This document shows, piece by piece, positions 40,260 to 52,456 of a stretch of DNA of 64,000 bases. The DNA lies in contig KV419400.1 in the NCBI GenBank assembly GCA_001630475.1, forward strand, positions 744,940 to 808,939. Direction: 5' to 3'. The number at the start of each line of letters is the position of its first letter. The stretch's first letter is position 1. The notes under the pieces are model-generated. The model was not told the origin of the DNA, searched no databases, and saw only the letters and a program-made list of their open reading frames with translations. A program made the translations under genes and the position numbers. Source of the stretch: Sistotremastrum niveocremeum HHB9708 (Eukaryota; Basidiomycota; Agaricomycetes; Sistotremastrales; Sistotremastraceae).

Positions 40260-43258
40260 CTACGCACCACCGGGATCCAGGTCCGATAAATGCATATGTC
40301 GACAATCTGCGTCCCCGCACTGGCCGCCACCGGGAATTTCGTACTGACAGATAGTTTGATTGGGGTCAAAGGTCTTCAATCGCTTTGCTGGGGGTTCATG
40401 AGTATAACTTCGTTCTTGGTGTCGGTCGTCCGTGATGATGCGTAAGGGGTCGTTCTCCCCTTGATCGTTGGGGTATACTCTTGAGATCAACCGACTGTAT
40501 GAACTGAAGATTGACGAATACGCCCGATAACTTGGACCGCTCTGTTGGAAAAAGGTTTGCAGGAAGGCAAGACCATGTTCAGCATGATCCTATAGAGGAG
40601 AATGTGCGCCGGGGGTGTGAATGGCACAACGAACGCACCTCAGCCGATATCCCATTGCCTGCACCCACTCCTCTGTAAGCTTTCTTGGTGTCTTCGGGAA
40701 TCTAAAAAATTGCCAGATGGAAGGGCAGACAGAACACAGTACAAACTCAGAAACAGTATCATCTTCTAAGCGGAACCGCGCTTGCCAATTCTTCCATTTC
40801 GGCCTCCGCTGTGAGTACTAAATATACCAAAACAAAGGGTCTATCAGAGATGATAACGCTGAAGAGATCAACTTACGCGAGTTCTTCTCCGTAGCGGCTT
40901 GGGGTTGACCGTCGTCTACAGAGATGCGGAGTCAGCAAGATATCGAGAAAAGCGCAAAGTTGGGGATTCGTTAACCGGCTGTGGGAGTTAGCGATTCTGA
41001 ATCTAGACCTGAAAAATACCAGTCAAGCAACATGACTAAGAACAGGGACACGACTCGCCTGTTAACGGCGCATCCTCGACGGCTTCGGCTTCGCCGTTTG
41101 GATCGTTGGTGTGATCTCCTGGAGGTTTCTGTACGGTCTCAGGCAGGTTAGCGTTGGGATACAACGATGAATCTCCGTTTATGGATACGCTTGACTTTTG
41201 AGCGGACGCAGAGGAAAGCAGGGGAGAGACTGGAGGGGTTCCAGACGCGACCTAATGTGGTCGGATGAGTGTGAGGATGCGAAGAAAGTGGACAATGACA
41301 CGGACAGATGAAGTTTTCCTCAGCCTATTTTTCTCGCGAGCGGCGATTTGTTCTCTGAGCTCGCGGATTTTGGCTTCCTTGGCCTGGAACTCGTTCATGG
41401 ATAGAGCAGACAGAGGTCGAGAAGGCCCGGCTTCATCTTCGGAATCGCTGAGATCAATGATGCACCGACGTATAGGAGCGATGTTGGCGAAGCTTGGAGG
41501 CTTCCTTGACGAGCCATTGGCAAAAGTAGATGGATTCGAAGTCATGGAAGGTATTTCCTTATTCGCGAAGCGTTCTTCTTTGGGTTCAGAAGGCGTCAAG
41601 GGGAAGTCAACGAAGTCGGCAGCCACCGGCCGCTTGGAAGAACGGCGTGACAACCCAGATTGACTCGGTGCCTGAGCCTGTACCTGCGCCAAACCCTGTT
41701 CGGTCGTTGGAGAATCGTTGAGGTAACGTTCAGGCTCCATCATCGCGGGTTTCTGAGATAGAGAAGCATCTACCGCCGAGTCCATGAAGGAAGACATGGC
41801 TTCGCCTCCGATGCTGTTTAAGAAATCATCGACCTGCTTCACATCCGTCGAAGTTCCCTCCGAGTCCACGTCCATTTTGTAGTCTTGCTCGTAATTTGCA
41901 AGCGGAGTGGTGGGTTGACGTTTGGCCTTACGGGATGCTACAACGGCCTTGCGAGCCAGAAGTTCGTTGCGTCGTAGAGTTTCGATCTCCAACAAAGTAG
42001 GATTAGGATTGGGGGTGGCAGATGGAGATAGTGTCTGGGATTCGTCTCGTGGTGTGTCATTATCCTTCGACAAACGTAGTCCGACGTCTTCAGATAAAAG
42101 TGTGGGGTGCGCGCTTTCCTGGGAAGGCGATACTGAAGCAGAGGTATGCGTTTGAAAGTTTAGGTTTGGCTTGGGAGGCAGAGGGTGAACGATAGGCGTT
42201 CTAATATCCGCCGTCCCACGGTTTGCAGAGGCCTGCACGCTTGCCACTGGAGGGGGCTGAGTAGGTAGCTGTGAACCTATCCTACGAGCATCGGGATTGG
42301 AGTGTTGGGGCTGAGGGCGCTTGGTCTCCGCTGCGACGACAGTAGGCATATACGGTGCAAGACCACGGGTATCCAGAGTCTCTGGGAGCTTGAGATTCAA
42401 CTCTGTAAATGTATAGTAGACAGCTTCTCGCGTCAAGCCACAATCCACCAGATAAGTAGGAGGGACACCCCATCCTAGTAGATCGAGTATAATTTCTTTC
42501 GCTTCCCAGAGCTGAGTTGCGGACACTGCAATGAAGGTTGAGTTGATGACACGCGATGCGTAGAGTAAGAAGAGTGACATACTGGACAAATTTGGCCGCA
42601 CGTGACCAACATCAATAGGGACAGGCTCCTGTGAGGGACCTGAGGACTGAAGGCCAGATACAGGCTTGCTTGGATTCGGGGGCGGGGCAACCTCATTCGA
42701 AGAATGTGAAGCCTCTTGAACAATTGGAGTAGGCGGAGGAGAACGTGGCCGCTTTGGACTGCGGGTGGAAGTGGCTGGTGGGCCTGCTGACGAAGGTACG
42801 ACGTTAACTTGGGGCGATATGGTCTGCGACGAAGGAGGGTCTAGTTGCATTTCAACATCGGAAGATGTGTTGGGTATTTTTCGGGTATCTGTATTTGGAC
42901 TGGATTGGCGAGGCACATCTGAGACTTTTGAGTCAGGCTCTTCGTCGCTAATCTCGCCTTCCTCTTTTTCAGCGGGCTGAGGAGAATTATCTTTGGAGCG
43001 ATCATCAGGCCCATAAGACAAGATTTCCATCGAATCATCTGCAGAAATGTTGCTGGTGGGTGCAGCGTCTGTAGAGTCAACGCCGCCGGTCGGGTTGGGG
43101 GGCTTGCGGCGGCGGGTTTTCAGAGTGCGCAAGGCTGCCTCGCGCAGCGACGTCACAGGGTCCAAAGTGAGAGACACTTTATCTGATAGTGGGGGCGAGG
43201 TCATGACAATCGAACCGTTTGTTTCTGCGAAATGAGTATGTGACTGCAGCGAGACCAT
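40260..43258 (-). CDS. Large protein with C-terminal C3H1 zinc finger (Red1/ZFC3H1-like)
   Basis: This is a mostly disordered protein of about 850 residues. From ATG 43258 one exon of about 650 codons is Ser/Pro/acid-rich (EKEEGEISDEEPDSKVSD near residue 100) and ends in a coiled segment (FQAKEAKIRELREQIAAREK). The C-terminus carries TICQYEIPGGGQCGDADCRH and MHLSDLDPGG, a C-x8-C-x4-C-x3-H finger of the type found in S. pombe Red1 and human ZFC3H1, which act in nuclear RNA decay. That role is inference. Exons between 40500 and 41050 are small; one intron (donor gcgagt near 41060) looks GC-AG, and exact joins are unresolved. The stop at 40260 overlaps a good donor (gtgcgt), so a further exon is possible. 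ATG 43204 is an alternative start. Confidence 0.7.
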
Positions 43259-43573
43259 AGCGCGAGGCGGCAGGGAAGGAGAGGCGAACAAACACCGACA
43301 AACATGCACGTTGCACGTTCGATGTTCGTCCTGTCCTCAATGGTATGGCAAATGTCTTTCGCTCTTCGAAAAGATGATGAGTGCGAATATACTGCTCTTC
43401 GCAGGCACATGCTCCAAAATCTCGTCGTCAGATTCCAATTTCCTTAAAAGGAAATCGCAGACAAAATGGAACTACGTCATGCCTCATATCGCCCTGCAGC
43501 CGCAACCTATGACCTGGGGCTATATATAGTGTGCCCCATCGACGTTGTCTCCTCCCACCCATCAACCTACACC
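43259..43573. promoter_or_regulatory. Divergent promoter, C3H1 protein / Cys-rich protein
   Basis: A 315-bp region between divergent starts. It has a strong TATA element close to the plus-strand gene and nothing comparable toward the minus-strand gene. Confidence 0.5.
43521..43528 (+). promoter_or_regulatory. TATA box of the Cys-rich protein gene
   Basis: tatatata 46-53 bp upstream of ATG 43574. This is the clearest TATA box in the window and suggests a strongly regulated or highly expressed gene. Confidence 0.65.
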
Positions 43574-44032
43574 ATGAACCAGTCTCAACCCACCAAGAAC
43601 ACCAGCCAGCCCACTGGAAAGCCTCAGATGGGTACGTCTCATGCAGCCTGTATTTTATTGCTTGCCCGTCGAATGCCCTAACGTCGCCGCAGCACTCCAG
43701 ATTCAGCCTTCCATCGAAGAGCACCGCGCTCACAAGCACAAAGCCTCTCACGTTCGAGGTGGTGGTGCGGGCAAAGTGTGTTATATTTGACCTGCCTTTT
43801 CTTCATACTGACCAAGGTTTATAGGACTGCTTCATGGGTCTCGCAGAATGCTTCATCTGTTTTGAGACATGCAGGGTGCTTATCTTTGTCGACCACATTT
43901 TCCACCAAAGCTTACTTTCGAACCTCAGATTTGCTGCGATTGCTTTGCTGACATTATCTGTACGTCGTCTCTATTGTCCAATAACTCGCGCTCACAGACG
44001 GTACAGGCTGCCCTTGCGAGATGTGCTGCTAG
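43574..44032 (+). CDS. Small protein with Cys-rich C-terminal tail
   Basis: Five exons (introns 43632-43692, 43776-43824, 43876-43928, 43960-43997) close to 85 residues. The N-terminal part is hydrophilic (MNQSQPTKNTSQPTGKPQMA) with a His/Lys stretch (EEHRAHKHKASHVRGGGAG). The last third holds ten Cys: DCFMGLAECFICFETCRICC, then DCFADIIYGTGCPCEMCC. It resembles the CYSTM-type and other small Cys-rich tail proteins of fungi and plants, where the tail is thought to be palmitoylated or membrane-inserted. No enzyme motif is present and there is no signal peptide. The last intron is only 38 bp. The Cys spacing stays in one frame across three splice junctions, which supports the model. Confidence 0.82.
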
Positions 44033-44182
44033 GCGTTATCACGATTTTAATGAGTATCATGTACGGACCATATTTTCTGTAGCTCAATGTCCCATTAAGA
44101 ATACAAGCTTTCACAAATCACTATTTAACTACGGCGGTTCTCGTCCTCCCTCAGAAATAAGAAAATCGTCTCAACGTCATCA

Positions 44183-47100
44183 TCAAGAAGAGACATGAAG
44201 TAGGTGCACTTGATCATCTCGAAGCGAAATCAAGAGAATATACCGATGACCTTCCGCCTTTCCCTTCAAGACTGCTTCGCGGATTTGATGAGCATATGAC
44301 AATGGTGCCGGGAACGTGTCCAGTACGGTTTTCCAAGCCTCGTCGTCGGTGATCCACGAATGGGATGCTGTCAGCGCCGTAAAAGATGCTTGGGTAACGT
44401 GGATTGCGATCATTGGCATCCCGTCAGAGAATAGTTTCTTGACGTCGCTACCCAGCATATAGGCTACGACGAATAAGTGAGAATATGGATTACCGAGATG
44501 ATAGAAAGTTGTACCTTTGTCAATCAGAATTTTCTTATTCTGTTTCAGTTGCTTCTTATCGGGAGGCCAAAGCATCTGTATGTCGGGCAAAAGTACAGAT
44601 TCCTTCGATGGAGCCGCGGGAAGCTGGGGACCTGGCCCTCCAAGGTCGGTACCTGCGGTTGTCAAGTCAATGCGTCTTTGTTCTGCCAGATGCTGCTGGA
44701 GCCAGGGTATTAATTCTTGTAGGGAAACTGTTTCGTCTTCAGCTACCGCACTTTAATCTTATATGTCTTTTACCTTCAGTGTCAATGCGTCGCAGTACGT
44801 TCGAGATCTTGTAGCCCATCAGACTCATCCGAGCAACCCTAGGGCGAGGAAGGACTGTGAATCTGTATTTCGTTGAGCTAGTTTGTTATTTCCAATCAAC
44901 GAGATGATGCCCACAGTATTCCTTCTTTGAGGCACACTTCATGTATGTGATCCCCTCCTTCCTGTAGAGCCGATTCGTACATCACGTCCGCACTGATGCC
45001 ATTGCGCCACAGCAGTGCAGCCGTCTCGAGTCGCTCCGTTAGTTGTCCCGCTTGATGAGAGATTACATAGACGTCGCATCTTCCGGGTGTCCAATAGCCA
45101 AACGATTTCTGCTCTTTCATCAAAGCCTTCACTACGTTGCTTTGGTAGGCTGCTAGAGTTGCGCAAATCTTCTCCAACGCAATCTGCATCCCAAATCCTC
45201 TGACTGGTTCATTATCGTGCGTGACCGGCATATACTGTTTCATCAGATGATCATGCCTAGCCACACAGTCAGACGGGATATCCCCCAGGCAAAGCGACTG
45301 ACCTTCCACCCCCAGCCAAGACGTCCGATCTCCGATTTCCACGGGTGACTTCGAAGCCAATGCCCTCCTTGAACATGTGTCGACGAAAAGCCAATGGTTG
45401 GATGACAATCGGTCGTGCAACACCCAATGTCTGAGCGTGTTGTATCGCTTGTTGGATTTGCTCCAACGGTGAAGTGATCAAAGGAAGTAGAGAAGGAGAA
45501 GATTTCTTTAGCCGGTTGATTATACTCTCCGTGTCACTGACTGAAAAATATATAATCAGCAAGCAGCAACATCAGTGCGATTTCTTTCGTACATGTACCC
45601 ATGAGACATTCGATGTCATCAATAATGGCCCGTGATATGCGCTTGTGCAAAAGTATGGATCTTTTTTGGGGAAAAGTAGATTTTTCTTGGCTAAGTACAT
45701 CCATCATTTCCTTGCGTTGCGCCTCTGAAACTCGAGCGAGTATAGTATCAAGAACTGCATGAATCAGCCCAAGCGCACATACTAGAGGTGTTCAAGCTCA
45801 CTTTGATAATGGAATAACCGAAACTCGAACGGCGTACTTAACCCTGGGAATTTGTTCATGATCTCATGCATGATGCAGAGGCATTCAGCAACAGCGGCCT
45901 CTAAACCGCCGGTGAGAGATGGGGTAATGATATCGAAGACGGCCACTACAAAAAATCAGCTAATAGTTGTAGAGTTCAGGGAACGCTGGACCTTTTAAGT
46001 AACTTGGATGTCCCCCGCCGGCGCTAGAGATTATATTAAATGACATGGTGGAAGTTCAACACAGAATATCTCACATTGGTTGATATACATTGCCTATCGA
46101 ATGCCGCTTGATTCTCCGAATGTTCGTTCTCGCAGCCAGGCGAGCGAATGGGACTAGAGCATTCCGAGGAAGCGAGGTCAGATCGCCGTGGCGATCGAGT
46201 AAGAGGACAGAATGAGGATCATCGCAGGTTGACTGGTCAGCCGGAAGCAGAAGGGGTGGGTCCATCTTGACGGAGCCATGGAGAAGAAATATGTCCGAGA
46301 CATGTCTTTCTACGATTGTCTCCAGAGAGGCATGCTCGGGCCGGCCCACATTCGAATCATAAAGCACAGCTCGAGCATGTTTTGGCGGTTGGTCAAAGAG
46401 CAACGATAACAGGGTATCTTGATACGGCGAATCTTGCTTGGCTGTGATGTTGGATTAGCTTCGAAAGATACGCTTAAGGTTGCGATATCGTACAGATCAT
46501 TTGCAGGGCTTCTTTCAGGGATTCGTCTTGCAAACGTGGCGGTAACAGGCTACTTTGTGATAGTTCAAGAGCAGAAGGGCGCTTGTCAACATCATGTTGG
46601 AGTAGCCACTGTATGACTGCGAAGTGTCAACTATCTGTCTGGCGCAACAACATCAAGGGCTCGACTCACTTTCTTTTTGGCGTTGACGCTTTGGCTCCCA
46701 CGACTCCGGGAAAATGATATCTGGTGTTCTGAGATTTTCTATGACGAAAACACGTTCCGCTCCTGTGCTGAACTTGTAATTCATTTCAAAGAATACGATC
46801 TAACGCTGAATCAGTCATGGTTTCAGGGAAATAATGATAGTGTTGACCCCCAAACTGTATAAGTCGGCTTTAGAATGGTTTCGACTTCCTCCTCTGTGAT
46901 TTCCTTGCAGAATCTCTGGGGCGACATACAGCCTCGTACCAACCTCTGTATAAGGAGAATTGTAAGGTGATGCTAGGGCCGTTTAGTCAGACACTGACCA
47001 AAAGTCACGTCAGAACTGAGCGACTTCAAGCTTGTAGATTGGCTAATTGATTCGACCATGGCAAGGCTAGAGGTCGCAAGGCCGAAGTCTCCTATCTTGC

Positions 47101-50100
47101 AATCGCCGTTCGCGTCTGGATCAGTTTCGGGTCAAGCGCGCTTCCTTCAGACGTTGTTTCACACACCGATGAATATGTTCCCCAGCTTAATATCTCTGAG
47201 TAGGGTCAATAAAAGGCCTACCGAGCTTAGGCAATGCCATCCCTACCTGTGGAGCTAGAAGGGATGAGTAAAGTGAATGTTCAATAAGAAAGTGACGTAC
47301 GATCCCCAGATTGGCCATGTGTACCAGAGCATCGACGATCTGGTGGAATAAACGCCAAGATTCTTCTTCAGAGATACCATCTGCAACTTTCTAATCATCA
47401 AGAAAACCGATGAGTCTTGTTCCCTTCCGCTATCTTTGCTCGGTATTCGCACCTCTTTCAAGGTTTGGTTCTCCACATATTCCTATTCGGCAATCCAAGT
47501 TAGCATCGAGCTTTGAAACATGAAGCTTCTCACCATTTGAATATACAAAGTAGAGGGCGGCAGCCTAGCTTTCGTGGATTTCCATGGGTGAGCCGTTAGA
47601 GGTGATTGACCCAATGCGCCATCGTCAGAATCGTCGTCTTCGGGTGCTGCTCGAGAGCTGTCTGAGAAATGGATACTAGGAAAGGAACCGGTGGTCGGAA
47701 TATCCAAATCATCGAGATCTAACTGAAATATGTCCTTGCTCTGGGAGTTGGTGTTGGTCCGGACAGTATCATCGAGGCCAGGATCCGAATGTCCACCATC
47801 AGAGTCGCTGGCAGGGGTTGACTCCCCGTCAGACAACTCTATCCATGTGGTATAGTAGCGCACAATGTATCGATGGGATAACCTGGCCAATGCTTTGACC
47901 TCTCGAAATATCCGGGCATCGTTGTCGCTGGGTCTTAACCGAATTTTCTTGATGGCGTACACCTTAGTATCCAGTCGATTTTTGGCCTTCACTACTGCGC
48001 CAAACCTAATGACAGCATGAGAGTGCTTCTGGTGATCAGATAACTAAACCCGAACCCGCCGCTTCCCTATATTCGGTTAGACTGGTGACAGGAGACTGAT
48101 ACTTTCGCCTTACTAGAAATTCCAATTCCTCCCAATCATCCCGATATCGACTCCCTTGCCGAGCGCGACTCGGCAGGCGGGCAGGTATGGTGGACTGCTT
48201 GTCAGGAGATCCAGGGCTGAAGAGAGACTCTTCGGTTTGACCTATCCACATTATCAGCGGGTAACATGAGGCGAAGATGCTACACTAACGAGACGAGGGG
48301 ATTGGTAGAATCCGCGTAGTAGGAGACTCAGTATTTAACTGTTGAGACAGACTGCGGCATGTCATGGATCGTTTGTTGTCGATCATGGCCCCGACGGTGC
48401 TATACAGAGCTCCTGGTACAAGATCTGCCGAGCAAGGTGAGAGTGGAGTGGGTAAGGTCGAAAGGCCTCTCACGAAGGATCGAAGATGGGTCAGGATAAT
48501 TTGCGCTAGCATCTCTCCCTAGCACCATTTCAATCACGGTAATACCTAAACAATATATGTCTCTCTTGATAGAATGAGTGAGAGGTGAGTCTATGATCTC
48601 CTTGGACAGCCTGTCAAAACGGATCAGAATTGGTGGAGTGAGATGCGATTTGTCAATCACCAAGGATCTGGCCACGGCGAGTCCGAGACTTGTTCTATCC
48701 CAAAGGGATTCGAGCGATTGAGTGCGTGAATACGAGCTAGGTAAGTGACCCCGCAGATCTTAATGATAGGATTCTTATCCCCCATGTCGGACTTGAATAC
48801 ACCAAATGCGCACAGACGGATATCTATATGGTCAGTTGGCGATTATACGCGGGATGAACTGACAATTGGAAGAAACCTTTGTGCATGTAACCCAGACCAT
48901 GAATATACGCCATGCCTTCCAAGATTTGAAGTAGATATTCCTACTTCGGAGTTAGCACACTCAAGATCAACATGCATATAACCACCTTCGTCTTGGCGGG
49001 CGATAAGATATCACAGCTCTCCAGTAGGTCCGCAATCGTCATGGCAGGACTACGCTCTCTCAGGATGCACAGTTTGGGCACAATACGTGATCCCCTCGGG
49101 GTGACCTTGGCTGCGTATATGCGCTGCACGTTCACATGCCTTAGCGTAGCCAATTTTTTGAGTTCTGCCTCTAGTTCCCTGACTTTCTTCCAACCTGTAG
49201 AATGGAAATGTAAGGAAGTGAACGAAGAAGGTAAAAATATACATTCCTTGGGGTTCTCGATAATAAGAGGCATCGAAAAGGACTACGAGCATCTCCAATA
49301 AAGGTGCATCTTTTGATTCTGTCAGTGGTTGAACCAAAAAAACTGTCCCAAGGGGATCTACTCCGGAGTAGGTCAGTCTTCGATCGCTGCATTGCATTGA
49401 ACACGGCGTCACCCTTTGAGGGTTGTAACAGTCTGACACTGTCAAATACAAGGTCTTCGGAAAGATGTATCTCGGATCCAAAATTTTCAATCGAGCCTGG
49501 TTCTGTATTTGTGGCGTCGCTCGCGTCCGAGTCAGCCCTCTTTCTTCTCCGAATTTGCTCTCGTTCGAGTTTCTGTTTGGCTTCGCGTTCTTCAGCCGCC
49601 TCTCTGACCTCTTCAGCAAGGCGAGCAGCTCTTTCCTCCTCTTCCTTGCGCTGAGCTTGTTGCAATAAGTCATCCGCATCTTTCCTATCCTATAGAGTTT
49701 TAGAAGTCTTTCGACGAGGCTGATGAGCAATAAATCTACCTTCTCTTCCTTCCTTGCTCGCCGGGTCATATCAATCGCCAGAGATTCCCCCCTCGTGCGG
49801 TGATTTTGGACTGGGTGTCGACGGCCTATCCATTCTTGACATGCTACAACCACCTGGTGAAAGTGTGACTGCCGGCTCCCCCAACATAACATTTCTTTCA
49901 TGCTTACGGAGAAGACGGATTCACTGCCTTTCACTTTGGACAGTTCAGACTTGATTTCAAGGGCCAAGGCATTCAGCTCCTCCTCAGTCAAGCCAACGTG
50001 AGGTCTCTCGATTCGTACGATAGGGCTTGCCTTCGTTGGATAAGATTTGGGGAAACTACGAACAAGTATAGTGAGGAAGCCAAACAATTTTTCCCCTACT

Positions 50101-50349
50101 CACGTTATATGAAGGTGACATTGATATCTTTCAGAAAGTTCGAGGTCGGGATGCTTCACGCGGATAATAAATTCAGGTAGTGCTGCTACCCCCTATTAGT
50201 ATTCTGTCAGAAATCACATTGCACGAGAAGACAAATCCGGTCCATTCCTTCCAAGCTTTAGCAGGGGGGCAGACGATAAAATCCTGATCATAAATAGACT
50301 TCAAAGACGAGATCTCCTCCTGTTGCAAGGTTAAGTCATCTTGACTCAT
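44183..50349 (-). CDS. GCN2: eIF2-alpha kinase GCN2
   Basis: This is the amino-acid starvation sensor that binds uncharged tRNA and phosphorylates eIF2-alpha. All domains of the family are present in order. The RWD domain starts MSQDDLTLQQEEISSLKSIY, with LPEFIIRVKHPDLELSERYQ after an intron. A charged coiled region (EEVREAAEEREAKQKLEREQ) follows, then a degenerate first kinase domain. The active kinase has Gly loop GSGGFGAVVKAKN, VYAIKKIRLRPSDNDARIFR, an acidic insert (SDGESTPASDSDGG) and CKIGDFGLATS. A HisRS-like domain and the C-terminal ribosome-binding domain (ending RYILLISLRDDQVHLLHVSS) complete it. The join after RWD exon 1 (about 50190-50290) is uncertain. The gene sits downstream of eIF3e on the same strand. 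Confidence 0.95.
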
Positions 50350-50730
50350 GCTGTTATACTGGCTATCGTCGAATTCTTCGACAATGTACTGGAGAAGGGG
50401 AAGGCCGATGGGACCTTCAGCAACTCAAGCGGTGGACATGATCTCGAAAAGTAGCGGTAGTTGTGTAAATGACTCGGATTCAAGGTCGCTCGCTTGACTC
50501 TAGCGCCGGCCTTTCGAACGAGCAGACAGTGACGCGTTACGTCATTACTGGTACCATCTTGTACGCTACTGACTAGTATCACAGCAACTACAACAACATA
50601 AGACGAGCTCTCTTCTCTACACGCAGAAGCAGCCGGGCCTGAATAACCATATAGATCCCACCCAGCGTCCTCCGAGTCTGCCGCTCTGCTTGTGAATATA
50701 CCAGGCGCACGTCAGATCAAAGCAGAAGAA
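50350..50730. other. Intergenic, GCN2 promoter
   Basis: This 381-bp region lies between the GCN2 start and the eIF3e stop, both on the minus strand. No specific element was recognised. Confidence 0.45.
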
Positions 50731-52283
50731 TCATGCAACTGCTGTGGGAGCTTCCGGTTCAGCTGATTGGCCCTGAGCTCGACCCATTGCAGTGCTAAGG
50801 GCCTGTGTACGGAAAGCCAGACCCCTTGTCTTTTCAATCACAGATTGATACATTGGCAATGGTTGACGGTTGATTTGTATGACGTTCTTGAGCGAGATGT
50901 TAGCGTTCAGGTTCGCCGTTCGAAAGAAAGAAGTACCTTTTCCAAATCAATCTTGGCATCGGCGCCCATCCGAGTGTCACGAATCAGGTTAACAATCCAT
51001 TTTTCGCCTTCCTCCGCAGAAAGGTTAAGGCGCTCCGATAAATCACTAAGAGCAGGGTGAAAAAAAGTAAAATTACGGGTAGGAGCCAAACATACCGAAT
51101 GTCTATTCGCTGATGAATACGACAATACGCTTCGCTGATAAGATATCGCGCATGCTCCAAGAATTCATCTTTGAACTCATTCAAAAAGAAATCATCTGCA
51201 ATGACTCGCTGTGCGGTGCTGAGCTCCCGCTGTGCACCTTCGAAATCGAACATCACATATAATTCCTTCAAGAATCTCGTGATAGGGTCCGAATACTGAT
51301 ATTCTTCCATCTGGATGATTTTGACCACTTCTCTGATCGCATTTCGGACGCGGCTCGACGATGAAGTGGCAGTAGCGGATGATTTTCTCGACAGGATAGC
51401 GGCACTGACAAGGTAACGGAGGATCCATGGACATGACGTTTGGATAGTATTAAGGTAGGTGGGGTTGAGGAATGTCTCCAAGAGAAGTATACGGCCCTGT
51501 GGATGATTAAAGTAGACAAAAAGGGACCAATGCAAAAGCCATGTTCGGCTTTGAAGCTGAGCCAGTGCCGCACTGTCGTTGTGCGAAGATGATGGCAAGG
51601 CGTCACGGAGCGTGTTCAGTTCTTCCAAGGCAACGTCCCACTTTCCAGAAAGGATATCCGAGGCCAATTTACCCCAGTGTGCTGAGATGAGTTGATTTTG
51701 ATCCGTCGATAAAATGCGGAAATGGTATAAGTAGTCGGCGGCACCCGAGTAGTTGCCAATCGAAAATTGGAACTGGCCGAAATTATACAGAGCTGCAATC
51801 TGCGAGAGAGAAAGCTGGAAAGGGTTGGTGAGATTAGTGCGACCAAAAAGATCCCAAATTTCTCACATTGTAGTTGTCTTTTAGGTATGCAAGATTTTGC
51901 ATTTTATCTTGTCGAAGAGCCTGAGCAACTTCAGGATTCTCGATGACATCAAGGACGGCCTGCGCTTCTTGCTGAAGCTTTTCATTGGTAGAGACGGCAC
52001 GTTCACGCTTCTCAGTGAAGTCTAGAGTTGCAAGGATTGAGAACAGCTACCGCCTTCAGAACTGGAGTGACGGACCATCAGGAATTGGCTCGTTGGGGTG
52101 GAGCTCCTCAAAAAGTCCAACGGCATAATCAATCATATTAGTGCCCTTGGCAAGCTCATACTGAGCCGCTCGAACTTGCTCGTCAGGGAATAAACCCGTT
52201 TCGGATAGGTGGGCGAGCAAGGGGAAGGCGAGGTGCCGGTCGAGGAAGGGGACCATTTTTTGTGTGAGATCGTGTTCCGCCAT
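50731..52283 (-). CDS. INT6: Translation initiation factor eIF3 subunit e (INT6)
   Basis: This is a subunit of eIF3, which promotes 43S pre-initiation complex assembly. It starts [20 protein letters not shown], then [17 protein letters not shown], the conserved eIF3e N-terminus. The middle has [20 protein letters not shown] and [16 protein letters not shown]. The PCI domain is at the C-terminal side ([20 protein letters not shown], then [36 protein letters not shown]). The protein ends in a Pro/Ala tail ([11 protein letters not shown]). The first intron joins PIPD to [10 protein letters not shown] and uses the donor gtccgtc. Four or five introns in total give about 440 residues, normal for the family. 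It is divergent from MPDU1, 173 bp away. Confidence 0.95.
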
Positions 52284-52456
52284 GTTGGAGGGTGAAGTCT
52301 AAGGAATTCATGGTTTAACATAAGGACTCTTAAGAGTCAGAGAGCGAGCACGTTACCAAAGACTTTTGGCGGAAATTGTGGTTGTGGGTGGTGAATCAAA
52401 TTCTGCACAGCCACAGCCCGACTTGCGTGGACCGCTTCTGAGGTTCTAAGACACTC
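52284..52456. promoter_or_regulatory. Shared promoter, eIF3e / MPDU1
   Basis: 173 bp between divergent start codons. No TATA box was seen. Confidence 0.45.
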
